Shown: positions 18,432 to 30,343, numbered from the stretch's first letter. The stretch is 64,000 nt of DNA from Gammaproteobacteria bacterium (GCA_026713925.1 JAPONM010000047.1:1-64000), one strand, 5' to 3'. Notes: a model not told the origin generated them from the letters alone. Translations and numbers: made by a program.

Positions 18432-19415
18432 TCAAAACGGTTTCTCAGCGACAATGCTTGCGCGCAGTGGAGCAGGATACCCCTCAACAGTTCGATGATA
18501 ATCGTCCGAGTCCAGGGCATGACCAAGAGAATAACCAGTCATCCACTCTGTCTGGCGCTGCTCTTGCACCGTGGTCCTGTTCTTGTCAATCAATTGAATA
18601 TTGATAAATCCTGATGCTTTCAACCAAGCTTCCAGCAACGTATAGGTCGGAATCATCCATACGTTCCGCATGTTTGCATAACGCCCTTGAGGAATAAGGG
18701 CCTCGACATCGCCATTTTCAATAATCAGGGTTTCCACTACAAATTGCCCACCTGTTCGGAGCACCCTATACACTTGATCAAGATGGCACTTTGGTTGTCG
18801 GTTGTGATACAGCACACCCATGGAAAATACCGTATCAAATACTGAATTCAAACCAGGTAACTCCTCCAGCCTGAGTGGCAAAACGAAGACGCGCTGAGGT
18901 TCTGGCAAGTACCTTGACAAGGCTGAAAACTGAAATACGTACCGCCACACCGGCTCAACACCCAAGACAAAAGCGGCCCCTGAGGCTTGCATGCGCAAGG
19001 CGTAATAACCATTGCTGCACCCAATGTCCAGAATTGTTTTCCCTTTGAGATCTGCAAGATGTGGAGCAATGCGCAACCACTTCCAGTCACTTCTCCACTC
19101 AGCATCAATATCAATCCCGAACACATTGAAAGGCCCCTTGCGCCAAGGACTCAAAGCCATCAGGCCCTGTCTGAGCACCACACAGTGCTGTGCTGTGCAA
19201 TCGGTGGCCTTGCCTATGATAGGTGCAGACCGGTCAAGGTCCACAAATGAAGGTGAGATGTCCGGCAATGACTCTACAATGTGCTGCCAGTCTTTAAAAC
19301 TTCCATGCCCGGGACGTGCATATCTCAAGTCAAGCCTGCTAATCAGTTCAGCCTTGAAAGCTTCGAGTCTTGTATTGTCAAGTGTTTTTGCAAGTCGTGA
19401 ATAAAAGGGACTCAT
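18432..19415 (-). CDS. cmoB: tRNA U34 carboxymethyltransferase CmoB
   Basis: The product is 327 residues. The SAM/Cx-SAM fold is marked by GKTILDIGCSNGYYALRM and MGVLYHNRQPKCHLDQVYRV; WRSDWKWLRIAPHL precedes it. CmoB transfers a carboxymethyl group from Cx-SAM to 5-hydroxyuridine-34 of tRNAs. It overlaps the end of cmoA by 4 bp, so the two are co-translated. It converges on fdxA with only 22 bp between stops. Confidence 0.95.
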   Translation of the reverse strand: MSPFYSRLAKTLDNTRLEAFKAELISRLDLRYARPGHGSFKDWQHIVESLPDISPSFVDLDRSAPIIGKATDCTAQHCVVLRQGLMALSPWRKGPFNVFGIDIDAEWRSDWKWLRIAPHLADLKGKTILDIGCSNGYYALRMQASGAAFVLGVEPVWRYVFQFSALSRYLPEPQRVFVLPLRLEELPGLNSVFDTVFSMGVLYHNRQPKCHLDQVYRVLRTGGQFVVETLIIENGDVEALIPQGRYANMRNVWMIPTYTLLEAWLKASGFINIQLIDKNRTTVQEQRQTEWMTGYSLGHALDSDDYHRTVEGYPAPLRASIVAEKPF

Positions 19416-20146
19416 TTGATTGCAATATAGGAGATGAAATTGAGGTATTTCATCAATACATACAGCCTGGAAAAACCTGCTCGATGCAGGCGCTCACAGT
19501 GACATGCATCCGTATCCCTGATCATTACATTCTCAAGGGCTTCTCTTTTCTGGCTAATTTCAAGATCGCTGTACCCGCGAATGTTCTTGTAGCCTTCATG
19601 CAGATCTCGCATGAGATGTTCCTCATCCAGATCCTCACGTATGATTTTTTCTGACAGAAGCAAGGCTGAACCTTCACGCAATCCCGAGTATATCTTCGCA
19701 ATGAGCGCATCACGACTTCGCGGGTCTATAAACTGCAGGGTGTAATTCAGGATAACCAGCGAAGCATTTTGCATGCTGATTTCAGCTACATCGCAACAGA
19801 TAGGTGAAATTCCAGGATCAGAATCCATTCCCTCAATCCTTTCGACAAGATGTTGAATCATAGCTGGCGAACTATCCACCGCAAATATTCTTGCCTTACT
19901 GGGGTACAGGGCTCTGGCAACGCTCAGGGATGCATTCCCCAGTGAACAACCCAAGTCATATACATTGGTATCCTCAGCAACAAATTTCCTTGCCATGGAC
20001 TGTACAAGCTGGCTTAGTACTTCATACCCTGGGACAGATCTCCCAATCATGTCAGCAAAAACACTTGTGACCTCTGCATTGAATACAAAATCTTGAACCT
20101 CAACCTGCTTGTCAGCATAAATGTGATCTTTCGTGGATGCAGGCAT
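19412..20146 (-). CDS. cmoA: Carboxy-S-adenosyl-L-methionine synthase CmoA
   Basis: From the ATG at 20146 the product is 244 residues, the family length (MPASTKDHIYADKQVEVQDF). An AGGAAATTCTTGGC site precedes it. A longer reading frame from 20230 would overlap prfC by 53 bp and add residues not expected, so I reject it. Motifs include DLGCSLGNASLSVARA and VILNYTLQFI. It makes Cx-SAM from SAM and prephenate for CmoB, encoded directly downstream. Confidence 0.95.
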   Translation of the reverse strand: MPASTKDHIYADKQVEVQDFVFNAEVTSVFADMIGRSVPGYEVLSQLVQSMARKFVAEDTNVYDLGCSLGNASLSVARALYPSKARIFAVDSSPAMIQHLVERIEGMDSDPGISPICCDVAEISMQNASLVILNYTLQFIDPRSRDALIAKIYSGLREGSALLLSEKIIREDLDEEHLMRDLHEGYKNIRGYSDLEISQKREALENVMIRDTDACHCERLHRAGFSRLYVLMKYLNFISYIAIK

Positions 20147-20177
20147 GCCAAGAATTTCCTCTATACCGGACGAAATC

Positions 20178-21797
20178 TCATTGTTGATCCATGATTGTGT
20201 TGTGCTCTCGAGTAGCACAAAACTCAACACCTGGCCATTTTTCTACAGCCATTTGCAAATTGGCACGTGTCGGGGCCATGTATACAAGCTCACCACCATG
20301 ATCCAAAGCGAGATGGGCAGCTAGTTTGCTCTTGAATTTAAGAAGCTCTTTTTTGTTATCACAAACTACCCAACGGGCAGCTTGTACATGTACAGATTCA
20401 AACCTACATTCAATATTGTATTCGTATTTTAGCCGATGACGTACTACATCAAATTGTAGAGCTCCTACCGCTCCAAGTATCAACTCATTGTTTGCCAAAG
20501 GCCGAAACAACTGGCTGGCTCCTTCTTCACAGAGTTGAATCAGCCCTTTTAGTAATGTCTTCATCTTTAAGGGAATCGCAAGCTGCACACGCTTGAACAA
20601 CTCTGGAGCAAAACTTGGGATGCCCGTAAATGCTAGTTTTTCACCCTGTGTAAATGTATCTCCTATTCGAATCGTGCCATGGTTGTGCAGTCCAATAATA
20701 TCACCTGGATATGCCAGATCTATCTGTTCACGGGATGATGCAACAAAGGCCAGCGCATTATTCACCTTTACATCCCGGTTCAAGCGTACATGTTGCAACT
20801 TCATGCCTTTTTGAAAGTTTCCTGAACAAATCCGGATAAATGCAAGACGGTCCCGATGATTAGGATCCATATTGGCCTGTATTTTGAATACAAATCCTGA
20901 AAAGTTTTCTTCATCTGCTCTCAGATCTCTTGTTTGCCTGCCTGAAATACTTACTTTCCTCGGCTGGGGTGCGGGGGCAAATTCGACAAATCTGTCTAGT
21001 AACTCTGAAATACCGAAATTATTGATTGCAGATCCGAAAAAGACTGGTGTAAGTTCACCATCCAGAAATTCCTGATGATTAAATTCATGGCTTGCTCCGC
21101 GTACAAGCTCGATATCATCACGCAATTCCTGTGCCTGCTCTCCTATCAATTCATCCAAGCGAGGATTATCAAGACTCCCTACTTTACACTGCAATTCCTT
21201 GCCGTTCTGTTTTGCATTGTAGAGATACACTGAATTGCTGAGCATATCAAATATCCCTCTGAAGAGGCTGCCCATACCTACTGGCCAAGTCACTGGTGCA
21301 CATTTTATTTTTAACACATGCTCAACTTCATCAAGTAGCTCAATAGGCTCCCTTCCATCACGATCCATCTTGTTTATAAATGTGATAATTGGCGTATTAC
21401 GTAACCGACATACTTCCATCAGTTTGATGGTGCGTTCTTCCACACCTTTTGCATTATCAATGACCATCAAGGCAGAATCGACAGCAGTCAGTGTCCGGTA
21501 GGTATCTTCTGAAAAATCAGCATGCCCGGGTGTATCCAGCAGGTTTATGATGTAGCCATCATAGGCAAACTGCATGACAGAACTTGTGATTGAAATACCA
21601 CGCTGTTTCTCCAGCTCCATCCAGTCCGACGTGGCGTAACGGGTCGCTTTACGGCCCTTTATGGAACCTGCCAACTGGATCGCTCCACCAAACAGTAGAA
21701 GTTTTTCTGTAATCGTTGTCTTGCCTGCATCCGGATGGGAGATAATGGCAAACGTCCGTCTTTTTTTAATCTCACTAATAAAATTATTGTCACTCAT
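20178..21797 (-). CDS. prfC: Peptide chain release factor 3
   Basis: The product is 539 residues. The G domain has [20 protein letters not shown] (G1), [16 protein letters not shown] (G3) and [19 protein letters not shown] (G4). A translation-factor domain II and the RF3-specific C-terminus follow. It recycles RF1/RF2 from the ribosome in a GTP-dependent way. cmoA starts 31 bp downstream. Confidence 0.97.
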   Translation of the reverse strand: MSDNNFISEIKKRRTFAIISHPDAGKTTITEKLLLFGGAIQLAGSIKGRKATRYATSDWMELEKQRGISITSSVMQFAYDGYIINLLDTPGHADFSEDTYRTLTAVDSALMVIDNAKGVEERTIKLMEVCRLRNTPIITFINKMDRDGREPIELLDEVEHVLKIKCAPVTWPVGMGSLFRGIFDMLSNSVYLYNAKQNGKELQCKVGSLDNPRLDELIGEQAQELRDDIELVRGASHEFNHQEFLDGELTPVFFGSAINNFGISELLDRFVEFAPAPQPRKVSISGRQTRDLRADEENFSGFVFKIQANMDPNHRDRLAFIRICSGNFQKGMKLQHVRLNRDVKVNNALAFVASSREQIDLAYPGDIIGLHNHGTIRIGDTFTQGEKLAFTGIPSFAPELFKRVQLAIPLKMKTLLKGLIQLCEEGASQLFRPLANNELILGAVGALQFDVVRHRLKYEYNIECRFESVHVQAARWVVCDNKKELLKFKSKLAAHLALDHGGELVYMAPTRANLQMAVEKWPGVEFCATREHNTIMDQQ

Positions 21798-21984
21798 GAA
21801 GTTTTGCTACCTAATAGCTGATATGGCCACAATTTCAGATTTGGCGTACCACCCAGTGTGTAAGAAAATCTCTATCCCGCTGGCACACCACAAATCAAAA
21901 AATGATGCAGGCACTGGCAAAGTACAAAGATACAATGAAATGCAGCAATGAAATCTACGCCTCGAACACATGTGCGATTACGCG

Positions 21985-22449
21985 TCAAAGTATTTTGGCA
22001 AGAATTATTGCATTTTCACGCCCTACCAGAGCCGGATAGTAATTTTTGCGCAAACCAATCTCGTTGAAACCTTCTGAGAAATACAAGGATAAAGCCTGAA
22101 AGTTAGTGGCGCGTACTTCCAAAAATGCTGTATCGGCATTATGCGCACGTGCAGTCATAAGCAACTGTTCTAACAAGTACCTGCCCCTTCCTTGTCCCCG
22201 GTAGTCTGGGTCTATGCACAGATTGAGGATATGGCACTCCTGAACAGCAAGTGATATCACACCATACCCGATAATGCATTGCTCTATTTCGAGTACCCAA
22301 GAGGAATGCCCATGACGTAAACAATCAAGGAATATTCCCTGTGTCCACGGAAACTGGTAACTCCGCTGTTCAATATTCAAGACAACCGGCAAATCACTCT
22401 TAACCATCAAACGACAGGCTCCAGCCGGATGTTCAAAAGCTGCACTCAT
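21985..22449 (-). CDS. rimI: Ribosomal protein S18 alanine N-acetyltransferase RimI
   Basis: The product is 154 residues with a GNAT fold: the acetyl-CoA loop ICIDPDYRGQGRGRYLLEQL-like region (CIDPDYRGQGRGRYLLEQ) and FLEVRATNFQALSLYFSEGF, where RimI-type proteins have the E-R-xSN-xAxxLY motif. It follows the uracil-DNA glycosylase gene on the same strand, a combination often seen. Another GNAT of the same subfamily cannot be fully excluded. Confidence 0.88.
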   Translation of the reverse strand: MSAAFEHPAGACRLMVKSDLPVVLNIEQRSYQFPWTQGIFLDCLRHGHSSWVLEIEQCIIGYGVISLAVQECHILNLCIDPDYRGQGRGRYLLEQLLMTARAHNADTAFLEVRATNFQALSLYFSEGFNEIGLRKNYYPALVGRENAIILAKIL

Positions 22450-22508
22450 AAATCAAAATATGGATCAGTCCGAAACCTGTTCATGCCAAAGCATGTTAAA
22501 CAGGTGAG

Positions 22509-23249
22509 TTACCTATTTTCTTCCCTGACTCTGACTGCAAATTTCAGATCTTCCCAAGCTTTGCGTTTTTGTTGTGGGCTGCGTAACAAATAGGCGGGAT
22601 GATAGGTCGCGATTACAGGAATCCGGGTATCTTCATAGCAGTGTTTAATCCCGCGCAGGCGTCCTATCGCTGTATTAGTATCAAGCAGCGCCTGAGCTGC
22701 AATCCTGCCCATTGCAAGAATAACCTTGGGTTGAATCATGTTAATTTGCTGTCGCAAATAAGGACGACAGTGCATAATTTCCTGATGTTGCGGATCCCTG
22801 TTATCAGGTGGCCTGCACTTTAGAATATTTGCAATGAATACTTCTTCACGTGTAAGTCCTATGGCAAGGAGCATTTTAGTAAGTAACTGTCCTGCCCTTC
22901 CTACAAATGGTTCACCCTTGCGGTCTTCCTCAAAACCTGGCGCCTCACCGATAACCATCCAGTCCGCATCTGGACTACCTGTCCCGAAAACAGTTTGTGT
23001 ACGAGTACGATGCAGTTCGCACAGGGTACATACTGATACCACCTTTCGAAGGTCATCAAGGCATGCAACCGCATTGTCCCCAACAGGTACTGATGCACCG
23101 GCCAACTTGCCCTGACGCAGATTTAATGGGCTAGATTCAGAGCTGTCTTGTATGCCCACAGACTTGGTCGTTCGTGATACCCAAGCTTGTATTCCCATTT
23201 TATCCAGATAATACAAGCGCCTTTGTTCATCCATTTCATCTCGCACCAT
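22509..23249 (-). CDS. Family 4-type [4Fe-4S] uracil-DNA glycosylase
   Basis: The product is 246 residues. After a poorly conserved 60-residue N-terminus, the catalytic domain has [17 protein letters not shown] (two cluster cysteines), [20 protein letters not shown] (motif 1), [12 protein letters not shown] and a later MHCRPYL cysteine, then [15 protein letters not shown] (His motif). It removes uracil from DNA. leuA ends 4 bp before its start codon on the same strand, so it is probably in the leu transcript. Confidence 0.93.
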   Translation of the reverse strand: MVRDEMDEQRRLYYLDKMGIQAWVSRTTKSVGIQDSSESSPLNLRQGKLAGASVPVGDNAVACLDDLRKVVSVCTLCELHRTRTQTVFGTGSPDADWMVIGEAPGFEEDRKGEPFVGRAGQLLTKMLLAIGLTREEVFIANILKCRPPDNRDPQHQEIMHCRPYLRQQINMIQPKVILAMGRIAAQALLDTNTAIGRLRGIKHCYEDTRIPVIATYHPAYLLRSPQQKRKAWEDLKFAVRVREENR

Positions 23250-23252
23250 TAT

Positions 23253-24797
23253 TCAGACGTCATGCTGAGGATGTGCCCTTGTCTCCGGCACGACAAGCTT
23301 GTTCAATGCATGCAGGTAGGCTTTGGCTGATGCCATGATGATATCAGTGTCTGCACCATGACCATTTACAATTCTTCCTGATTTTTGCAAACGAACAGTC
23401 ACCTCACCCTGAGCATCGGTACCCGTCGTTATGTTGTTGACTGAATATAATTGTAATTGTGCCTGGCTGGCTGCGATTGTTTCTATTGCACAGAATGTAG
23501 CGTCAACAGTGCCTCCGCCATTCGATTCAGCCTTCCTTTCTTCGCCATCAACCAGCAAGGTGACCTGCGCGGAAGGAATCTCGCCAGTCTCTGAATGAGC
23601 CTTCAGTGATACCAGCTTAAAGTATTCGCTTTTTTCGCAGCTTGTCTCGGAGACCAGCGCATGCAGGTCCTCATCATATATATCATGCTTGCGGTCCGCC
23701 AGATCCTTGAAGTTTGCAAAAGCAACGTTTAGTTCTTCCTCAGTCCTAAAAGTTACTCCAAGCTCATTGAGTCGCGTACGAAATGCGTTACGGCCTGAAT
23801 GCTTACCCAGCACAATTTTGTTAGAAGCCCATCCTACATCTTCTGCACGCATAATTTCGTATGTTTCTCTGGCCTTAAGTACTCCGTCCTGATGAATACC
23901 TGCTTCATGTGCAAAGGCATTGGCACCAACAATTGCCTTGTTAGGCTGTACAGGAAAACCTGTTATAGTCGATACGATACGTGAAGTTGGCACAATCAGT
24001 TTAGTATCCAGACTTGTAGTGCATGAGAACACATCTTGTCTGGTATGTACGGTCATTACGACTTCCTCTAGTGAGGCGTTTCCTGCTCGTTCACCCAAAC
24101 CATTTACTGTACATTCCACTTGACGTGCCCCATTTAACACTGCAGAAAGTGAATTTGCCGCTGCAAGCCCCAGATCATTGTGACAGTGAACAGAAAATAT
24201 CACCTGGTCCGAATTGGGGACATTTTCAATCAGGCGGCCTACCAAACTGCCAAATTGATGCGGCACGTTATAGCCTACTGTGTCCGGTATGTTTATTGTA
24301 GTGGCACCGGCCATGATGACTTGCTCTATCACTCTGCACAGAAACTCGAATTCAGAACGGCCGGCATCTTCAGGTGAAAACTCAACATCATCTGTATATT
24401 GCTTTGCCTGTTTGACCGCTGCCACGGCCTGTTCGATGACCTGATTCTCCGTCATATGCAGTTTTTGCTGCATGTGTATTGGTGAAGTTGCAATGAATGT
24501 GTGTATTCTTGCAGACATGGCTGTTTTCAAAGCTTCACTGGCGCGCTCTATATCTTTTTTAAGTGCACGTGCCAAACCACATACAATGCTTTCTTTTATG
24601 ACACTTGCCACCGCACGAACCGCCTCAAAATCTCCAGCGCTTGCCATCGGAAAACCTACTTCAATAACATCTACCCGCATGCGCTCGAGTGATTTGGCAA
24701 TACGGATTTTCTCGTCACGCGTCATAGATGCTCCCGGACTTTGTTCCCCATCCCGTAGCGTGGTATCAAAGATTATCAGTTTATCTTTAGTAGCCAT
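23253..24797 (-). CDS. leuA: 2-isopropylmalate synthase
   Basis: From the ATG at 24797 the product is 514 residues, the usual length; a longer frame from 24890 adds 31 residues that overlap the leader and are not expected. Motifs are [18 protein letters not shown], the [15 protein letters not shown] metal site, [16 protein letters not shown], and a C-terminal leucine-binding regulatory domain (about 390-510). It condenses acetyl-CoA and 2-oxoisovalerate, the first step of leucine synthesis. A leader peptide gene and hairpin lie upstream, suggesting attenuation, and the ilv genes are further upstream on the same strand. Confidence 0.96.
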   Translation of the reverse strand: MATKDKLIIFDTTLRDGEQSPGASMTRDEKIRIAKSLERMRVDVIEVGFPMASAGDFEAVRAVASVIKESIVCGLARALKKDIERASEALKTAMSARIHTFIATSPIHMQQKLHMTENQVIEQAVAAVKQAKQYTDDVEFSPEDAGRSEFEFLCRVIEQVIMAGATTINIPDTVGYNVPHQFGSLVGRLIENVPNSDQVIFSVHCHNDLGLAAANSLSAVLNGARQVECTVNGLGERAGNASLEEVVMTVHTRQDVFSCTTSLDTKLIVPTSRIVSTITGFPVQPNKAIVGANAFAHEAGIHQDGVLKARETYEIMRAEDVGWASNKIVLGKHSGRNAFRTRLNELGVTFRTEEELNVAFANFKDLADRKHDIYDEDLHALVSETSCEKSEYFKLVSLKAHSETGEIPSAQVTLLVDGEERKAESNGGGTVDATFCAIETIAASQAQLQLYSVNNITTGTDAQGEVTVRLQKSGRIVNGHGADTDIIMASAKAYLHALNKLVVPETRAHPQHDV

Positions 24798-24809
24798 AAA
24801 ACTTTGCTC

Positions 24810-24840
24810 AAAAAATACTACGAGTGTATATCTCGTATAG
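24810..24840 (-). terminator. Terminator-like hairpin just upstream of leuA (attenuator candidate)
   Basis: On the minus strand TACGAG pairs with CTCGTA around a 7-base loop and is followed by AGTATTTTTT, a run of six T. It lies 13-43 bp upstream of the leuA ATG and after the leader peptide. The stem is only 6 bp, so termination would be weak. I did not establish a competing antiterminator. Confidence 0.45.
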
Positions 24841-24899
24841 AAACCCTTGGCTGAATAGATTGAATTTGCGTTTAGCCTCGCCAGGTACAAGTCGTGCTG

Positions 24900-25004
24900 C
24901 TACCGCAGCAGCAGGTACAGTGAAAGGACAAATGCAGCAAAAACAGTAGTGCAACCAGAAACCTGAGCCACTACATATTTGATTTGTGTAAGTACTACAT
25001 TCAT
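24900..25004 (-). CDS. leuL: Putative leu operon leader peptide
   Basis: A 34-residue reading frame begins with ATG at 25004 and stops with TAG at 24900, 102 bp before leuA. Its last residues are VLSLYLLLR: five leucines among the final nine codons, four of them CTG and three of those consecutive. Leucine codons near the end of a short reading frame followed by a terminator-like hairpin match the logic of leu attenuation. The ribosome-binding site is weak (AAGGTAT about 10 bp upstream). I infer the function from arrangement and codon content only. Confidence 0.6.
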   Translation of the reverse strand: MNVVLTQIKYVVAQVSGCTTVFAAFVLSLYLLLR

Positions 25005-25270
25005 GTGGCCGACTATACCTTACAAAATGAAATATTTCCAGAACTCCAGTCTTTCATATTTCGACCCACCTGGCTGAAGAATGCAGGATAACCGGCTTCA
25101 AAGCAGCTTTCCTTTAGCGCTGCGTATTAAAATCTGATACGGCGTCCCACGTTCAATGTGCGCCTGTTCCCACCACCGATTTAGACACACAAACAATGAC
25201 CCGGCTCGAAACATTCGCGTGCGAAATGCAGCCTGATGCTGCCACCAAGTGGGACTCATTCAAGAGACCA

Positions 25271-26053
25271 CTACTGATTTTCTATGTTTACCGTGGCACG
25301 TGCACTGCGCTTGCGCTTGCGCTTAAGACGAACAAGGTACAGTACAGGCCCCGACAATGCATACACCACAAACAGGGCAAACATCAGCTTGGGGGGATCA
25401 ATGGATATCAGAATAAACCCAAGGACAACTGCCAGCATGACGATATAGGGAATACGGTCAGAAAGATTGATGTCCTTGAAACTGTAATACGTGAAATTAC
25501 TGACCATAAGTGCGCCTAGAAGAATGGTCAATACAAGGGCAGCAATTGCAAAATCCTCACGTGATAACTGCATGTCATGACAGGTCCAGATGAACCCTAC
25601 AAGGGCAGCGGCGGCAGCAGGACTCGGCAAACCCTGAAAATAGCGTTTACTTGTCACAGTAACACGGGCATTAAACCTAGCCAGACGCAGAGCTACCGCA
25701 GCAGTATAAAAAAATGCTGCAAGCCAACCCAGTTTGGACCACACCCAAGGCAGACTACTAAAGTGTAAAAATGCCCACTCATATACCACGAGTGCTGGTG
25801 CTACACCGAAAGACACCATATCTGAAATGCTGTCATATTGTGCACCAAATTTGCTGGTTGTATGGGTCAAACGAGCTATTCTTCCGTCAAAAAAATCCAG
25901 GAACAACGCCACAATTATTGCGATCGCCGCCCAAGCAAACTGATCTTTGGTAGCAGCAACAATGGCATAAAATCCAGCAAACAGGGCACCGGTCGTTAAC
26001 AGATTCGGCAGCAGATAGATGCCTTTTCTCAATTTTTTTTCAGAATTGTTCAT
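25271..26053 (-). CDS. pssA: CDP-diacylglycerol-serine O-phosphatidyltransferase
   Basis: The product is 260 residues with several membrane helices. The CDP-alcohol phosphatidyltransferase signature D-G-x2-A-R-x8-G-x3-D-x3-D is present as FFDGRIARLTHTTSKFGAQ followed by YDSISD. It makes phosphatidylserine in the inner membrane. The psd gene lies 11 bp upstream, so the two-step phosphatidylethanolamine route is one transcription unit. The C-terminus is Lys/Arg-rich. Confidence 0.93.
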   Translation of the reverse strand: MNNSEKKLRKGIYLLPNLLTTGALFAGFYAIVAATKDQFAWAAIAIIVALFLDFFDGRIARLTHTTSKFGAQYDSISDMVSFGVAPALVVYEWAFLHFSSLPWVWSKLGWLAAFFYTAAVALRLARFNARVTVTSKRYFQGLPSPAAAAALVGFIWTCHDMQLSREDFAIAALVLTILLGALMVSNFTYYSFKDINLSDRIPYIVMLAVVLGFILISIDPPKLMFALFVVYALSGPVLYLVRLKRKRKRSARATVNIENQ

Positions 26054-26064
26054 TAGTATGCAGA

Positions 26065-26691
26065 TTATGCCTCGATTTCATGAACAAATTCTGCCAATTT
26101 ATCACTACCAGCACGAACTGATTGCCCCACATTAACACCGATATGCGCAGATGAAGGTAGATAAATTACCACTTCACAGGCAAGAGCAATAAATCCACAC
26201 CGCTGTCCTTGTCCCAGTTTCTCACCAGCACTGATCTTGCAGCTAGCATGACGCAGCATAGAATCAAGATTGGCAACCATTACTGCATCATCCTGTTCAT
26301 CAGTCTGTATCCAAACTGCAAGTTCTGATTCGGTATAACATACAGATGAACGTACCCACAGATTCTGTATCTTGCCTTCTACAGGACTGTGTACATTAAA
26401 TTCACCCAGCGATGACTGACGCAGACAAATTGCTTGTGAAGTGCGTTCCAGATACGGGTCATGCACTGCATTTCTGACATCGATTACACGTCCATCTACC
26501 GGGCTTACAACTGCAAGAGGTATGGCGGGGATCGTTCGTTTGAAGTCACGAAAAAGCAACAGCAGTGCCACAAAAGTCAGCCACGCAGGCCAAACCCAAA
26601 AAAGTCCAAACTGAAAATGAGCTGCGGCAATTGCTATACCGATTACCAGCAGAGCAAAGCGCACTTCTCTAGCGATGGGAATCATTGTCAC
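26065..26691 (-). CDS. psd: Phosphatidylserine decarboxylase-like proenzyme with altered cleavage site
   Basis: The product is 208 residues, the size of the short (archaetidylserine-type) decarboxylases. Two N-terminal membrane segments (about 10-45) precede SPVDGRVIDV and FNVHSPVEGKI, both family landmarks. The self-cleavage motif, normally Gly-Ser in a GFIxFGSR-like segment, reads GFIALACEVVIYLP with Ala171-Cys172. Because Ser forms the pyruvoyl cofactor, this is a real departure; Cys might still do the chemistry. It directly precedes pssA, which supports a role in phosphatidylethanolamine synthesis. Alternatively the enzyme is inactive and another Psd exists elsewhere. Confidence 0.85.
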   Translation of the reverse strand: MTMIPIAREVRFALLVIGIAIAAAHFQFGLFWVWPAWLTFVALLLLFRDFKRTIPAIPLAVVSPVDGRVIDVRNAVHDPYLERTSQAICLRQSSLGEFNVHSPVEGKIQNLWVRSSVCYTESELAVWIQTDEQDDAVMVANLDSMLRHASCKISAGEKLGQGQRCGFIALACEVVIYLPSSAHIGVNVGQSVRAGSDKLAEFVHEIEA

Positions 26692-26728
26692 CAGTCATAA
26701 CATGAACATGTTATGCAAGCGGCGAACG

Positions 26729-28278
<1,550 letters not shown>

Positions 28279-28434
28279 GGGTAATACACCATTCCAGGTC
28301 TTTATTCACGGTACAGTATCAAGCTATCCGCAAGCGCTCATTTGTCTGGCATGACGCCACACTCACCAGCACGAAATAGGGTCAAGCAGGACAATCCAGT
28401 ACCAGTTCAAGGACCGCTGCTCTTATAGTCATGG

Positions 28435-28671
28435 TTATTTCTTTTTTAGACGAAAATAAAATTTTTCACCATCTTCGCTTGAATCTAACAGTTCATTGCC
28501 TGTCTGCTTTGAAAATGCTTCAAAGTCTTTTACTGAACCCGGATCCGTAGCAATGATGTGCAGGACTTTGCCTGAATCCATTCCAGATAGAGCCTTCTTT
28601 GCCCGTAAAATCGGGAGAGGGCAATTAAGTCCGCATGCATCTAATTCTTGGTCAAACTCGGCCATCGACAC
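28435..28671 (-). CDS. TusA/SirA-family sulfur-carrier protein
   Basis: The product is 78 residues. The family motif is ELDACGLNCPLPILRAKKAL with the Cys-Pro-x-Pro site, followed by the beta-alpha-beta core ending in FYFRLKKK. TusA-family proteins relay sulfur as a persulfide, in tRNA 2-thiolation, molybdenum cofactor synthesis or sulfur oxidation. Several paralogues exist and the neighbourhood does not identify the pathway here. Confidence 0.9.
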   Translation of the reverse strand: MSMAEFDQELDACGLNCPLPILRAKKALSGMDSGKVLHIIATDPGSVKDFEAFSKQTGNELLDSSEDGEKFYFRLKKK

Positions 28672-28839
28672 AACTCCTTAAATATTCACACTGAAAAAGC
28701 TTGCAGTCCACAGGCATGAATAGCCAAAACCACAATATATTATAATATCATAATACTTTAATAGTGGTGAATGTAGTAAAGTTTTACCCACTCTAGGGCT
28801 TTTGAAACATTACAATGCTGTAACGACCCAGCATTCTCT

Positions 28840-30318
28840 ATGTCAATACACCAATTCAACGACCGTGTTTTCTGTATGCGGTTCCTGTTTCTTACCCGCT
28901 TGCTCCTATGCCTGATACTTGCTTCCCTGACTCAAAATTTGCTTGCAGAAGCCAAGTTGCCAGATATTGGAGGTTCTGCAAACATAGAATTGAGTCCTGC
29001 CAAGGAGGCTGAGCTAGGTCGTATATTACTCACTGAGTTGCGAAGACGCTTGCCAATTTCAAATGACCCTGAACTTTCTCAATATATTCAGGCACTTGGC
29101 ACCCGTATCACCTCAGGGGGGCTGAACTCTAATTTTCAATTTACATTTCTTCTTGTAATCAACCCCAGTATCAATGCCTTCGCTCTTCCCGGCGGCATCA
29201 TCGTCATCAATAGTGGCTTGCTTACTTTGGCACATCAGGAAAGTGAATTAGCAAGTGTCTTAGCACATGAGATCGCCCATGTATCGCAACGCCATATCGC
29301 GCGCAATTTTGAAAATGATAAATCCTTCAGTGTGATTTCTGCATTAACACTTTTGGGCTCCATACTTGCAGCAGTCTACAATATAGACCTCGGGCAGGCA
29401 GCACTCATGACCTCTCAGGCTGGTATTCACCAAGCAAGACTTTCATATTCCCGAAGCTTTGAAATGGAGGCCGACCGCCTCGCCATGCAGCTTCTGGTAA
29501 GTTCAGGCATTGACCCATTGGGTATGTCGCAGTTTTTTAAGCGGTTGCACAAGCACACCCAGTTGAATCGTGGGAAAATACCCGAGTTCCTGAGCACACA
29601 TCCACTCACTCTGGACCGTCTAAGTGAGGCTGAAACCCGGGCAAGACAATATCGTGGCCCATTTACCTCAAACAGCTCCGATTTTGATTATACCAAGGCG
29701 CGCACCTTGGCAATGAGCAACAATTCTTCCAGCCTCATTGATTACCTGAGGGAGAAAAGCAGGTCATCAGTTGGACTGAGTGACCCCGAGCGCTATACCT
29801 ATGCACTTGTACTCAGCCGCGAAGGCAAACACAAGCGGGCACTTCGGCATCTAGGAAAAATAGCAATCCATGCAGACAACGAATTGACAGTCAAGCTGGC
29901 AGAAGCCCAAATCAATATTGCAATGGAACAGGCAAATGTGGCAAGAGCATCGCTGGAATCATTGGACAAAATTTACCCTCAGAATTTGCCAGTCACATAT
30001 TATCTTGCTACAAGCCTAATTAAAGAAGACCAAGCCCGGCAGGCTCTGGAAAAGCTTGACCAACTTGGCCATGTATATCAGCAAAATCCTGCTATTGATA
30101 AACTGAAAGCCAAGGCTGCAGATAAGGCAGGGATACCATGGCGTAGCCATGAATCCCTAGGTGACTATTATGCTGCACACGGACAATACGGTGCCGCAAT
30201 GGAGCAGATACAGCTAGCACTACGATCACACAATATTAACTCCAGTTCAAAAGCCCGCATTGAAGCAAGGAAAGCACAGCTGATCGATATCAAACAACAG
30301 CGCGAACAATTCAAATAA
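28840..30318 (+). CDS. bepA: Periplasmic M48 metalloprotease with TPR repeats (BepA-like)
   Basis: The product is 492 residues. A signal peptide follows Met13 (MRFLFLTRLLLCLILASLTQ), so ATG at 28876 may be the real start; neither start has a clear ribosome-binding site. The zinc motif is LAHEIAHVSQRH (HExxH at 143-147), with the third ligand in SFEMEADRLAM. Residues about 300-490 are a TPR-like C-terminal half. BepA/YfgC helps outer-membrane protein and LPS-transport assembly and degrades stalled substrates. Confidence 0.92.
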   Translation: MSIHQFNDRVFCMRFLFLTRLLLCLILASLTQNLLAEAKLPDIGGSANIELSPAKEAELGRILLTELRRRLPISNDPELSQYIQALGTRITSGGLNSNFQFTFLLVINPSINAFALPGGIIVINSGLLTLAHQESELASVLAHEIAHVSQRHIARNFENDKSFSVISALTLLGSILAAVYNIDLGQAALMTSQAGIHQARLSYSRSFEMEADRLAMQLLVSSGIDPLGMSQFFKRLHKHTQLNRGKIPEFLSTHPLTLDRLSEAETRARQYRGPFTSNSSDFDYTKARTLAMSNNSSSLIDYLREKSRSSVGLSDPERYTYALVLSREGKHKRALRHLGKIAIHADNELTVKLAEAQINIAMEQANVARASLESLDKIYPQNLPVTYYLATSLIKEDQARQALEKLDQLGHVYQQNPAIDKLKAKAADKAGIPWRSHESLGDYYAAHGQYGAAMEQIQLALRSHNINSSSKARIEARKAQLIDIKQQREQFK

Positions 30319-30343
30319 CTTCAGTCAATGATTAGGCAAGGAT

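Noticed and set aside
20146-20230. Longer N-terminus for CmoA
   Set aside because: It would overlap prfC by 53 bp and add residues absent from the family; the ATG at 20146 has a good ribosome-binding site.
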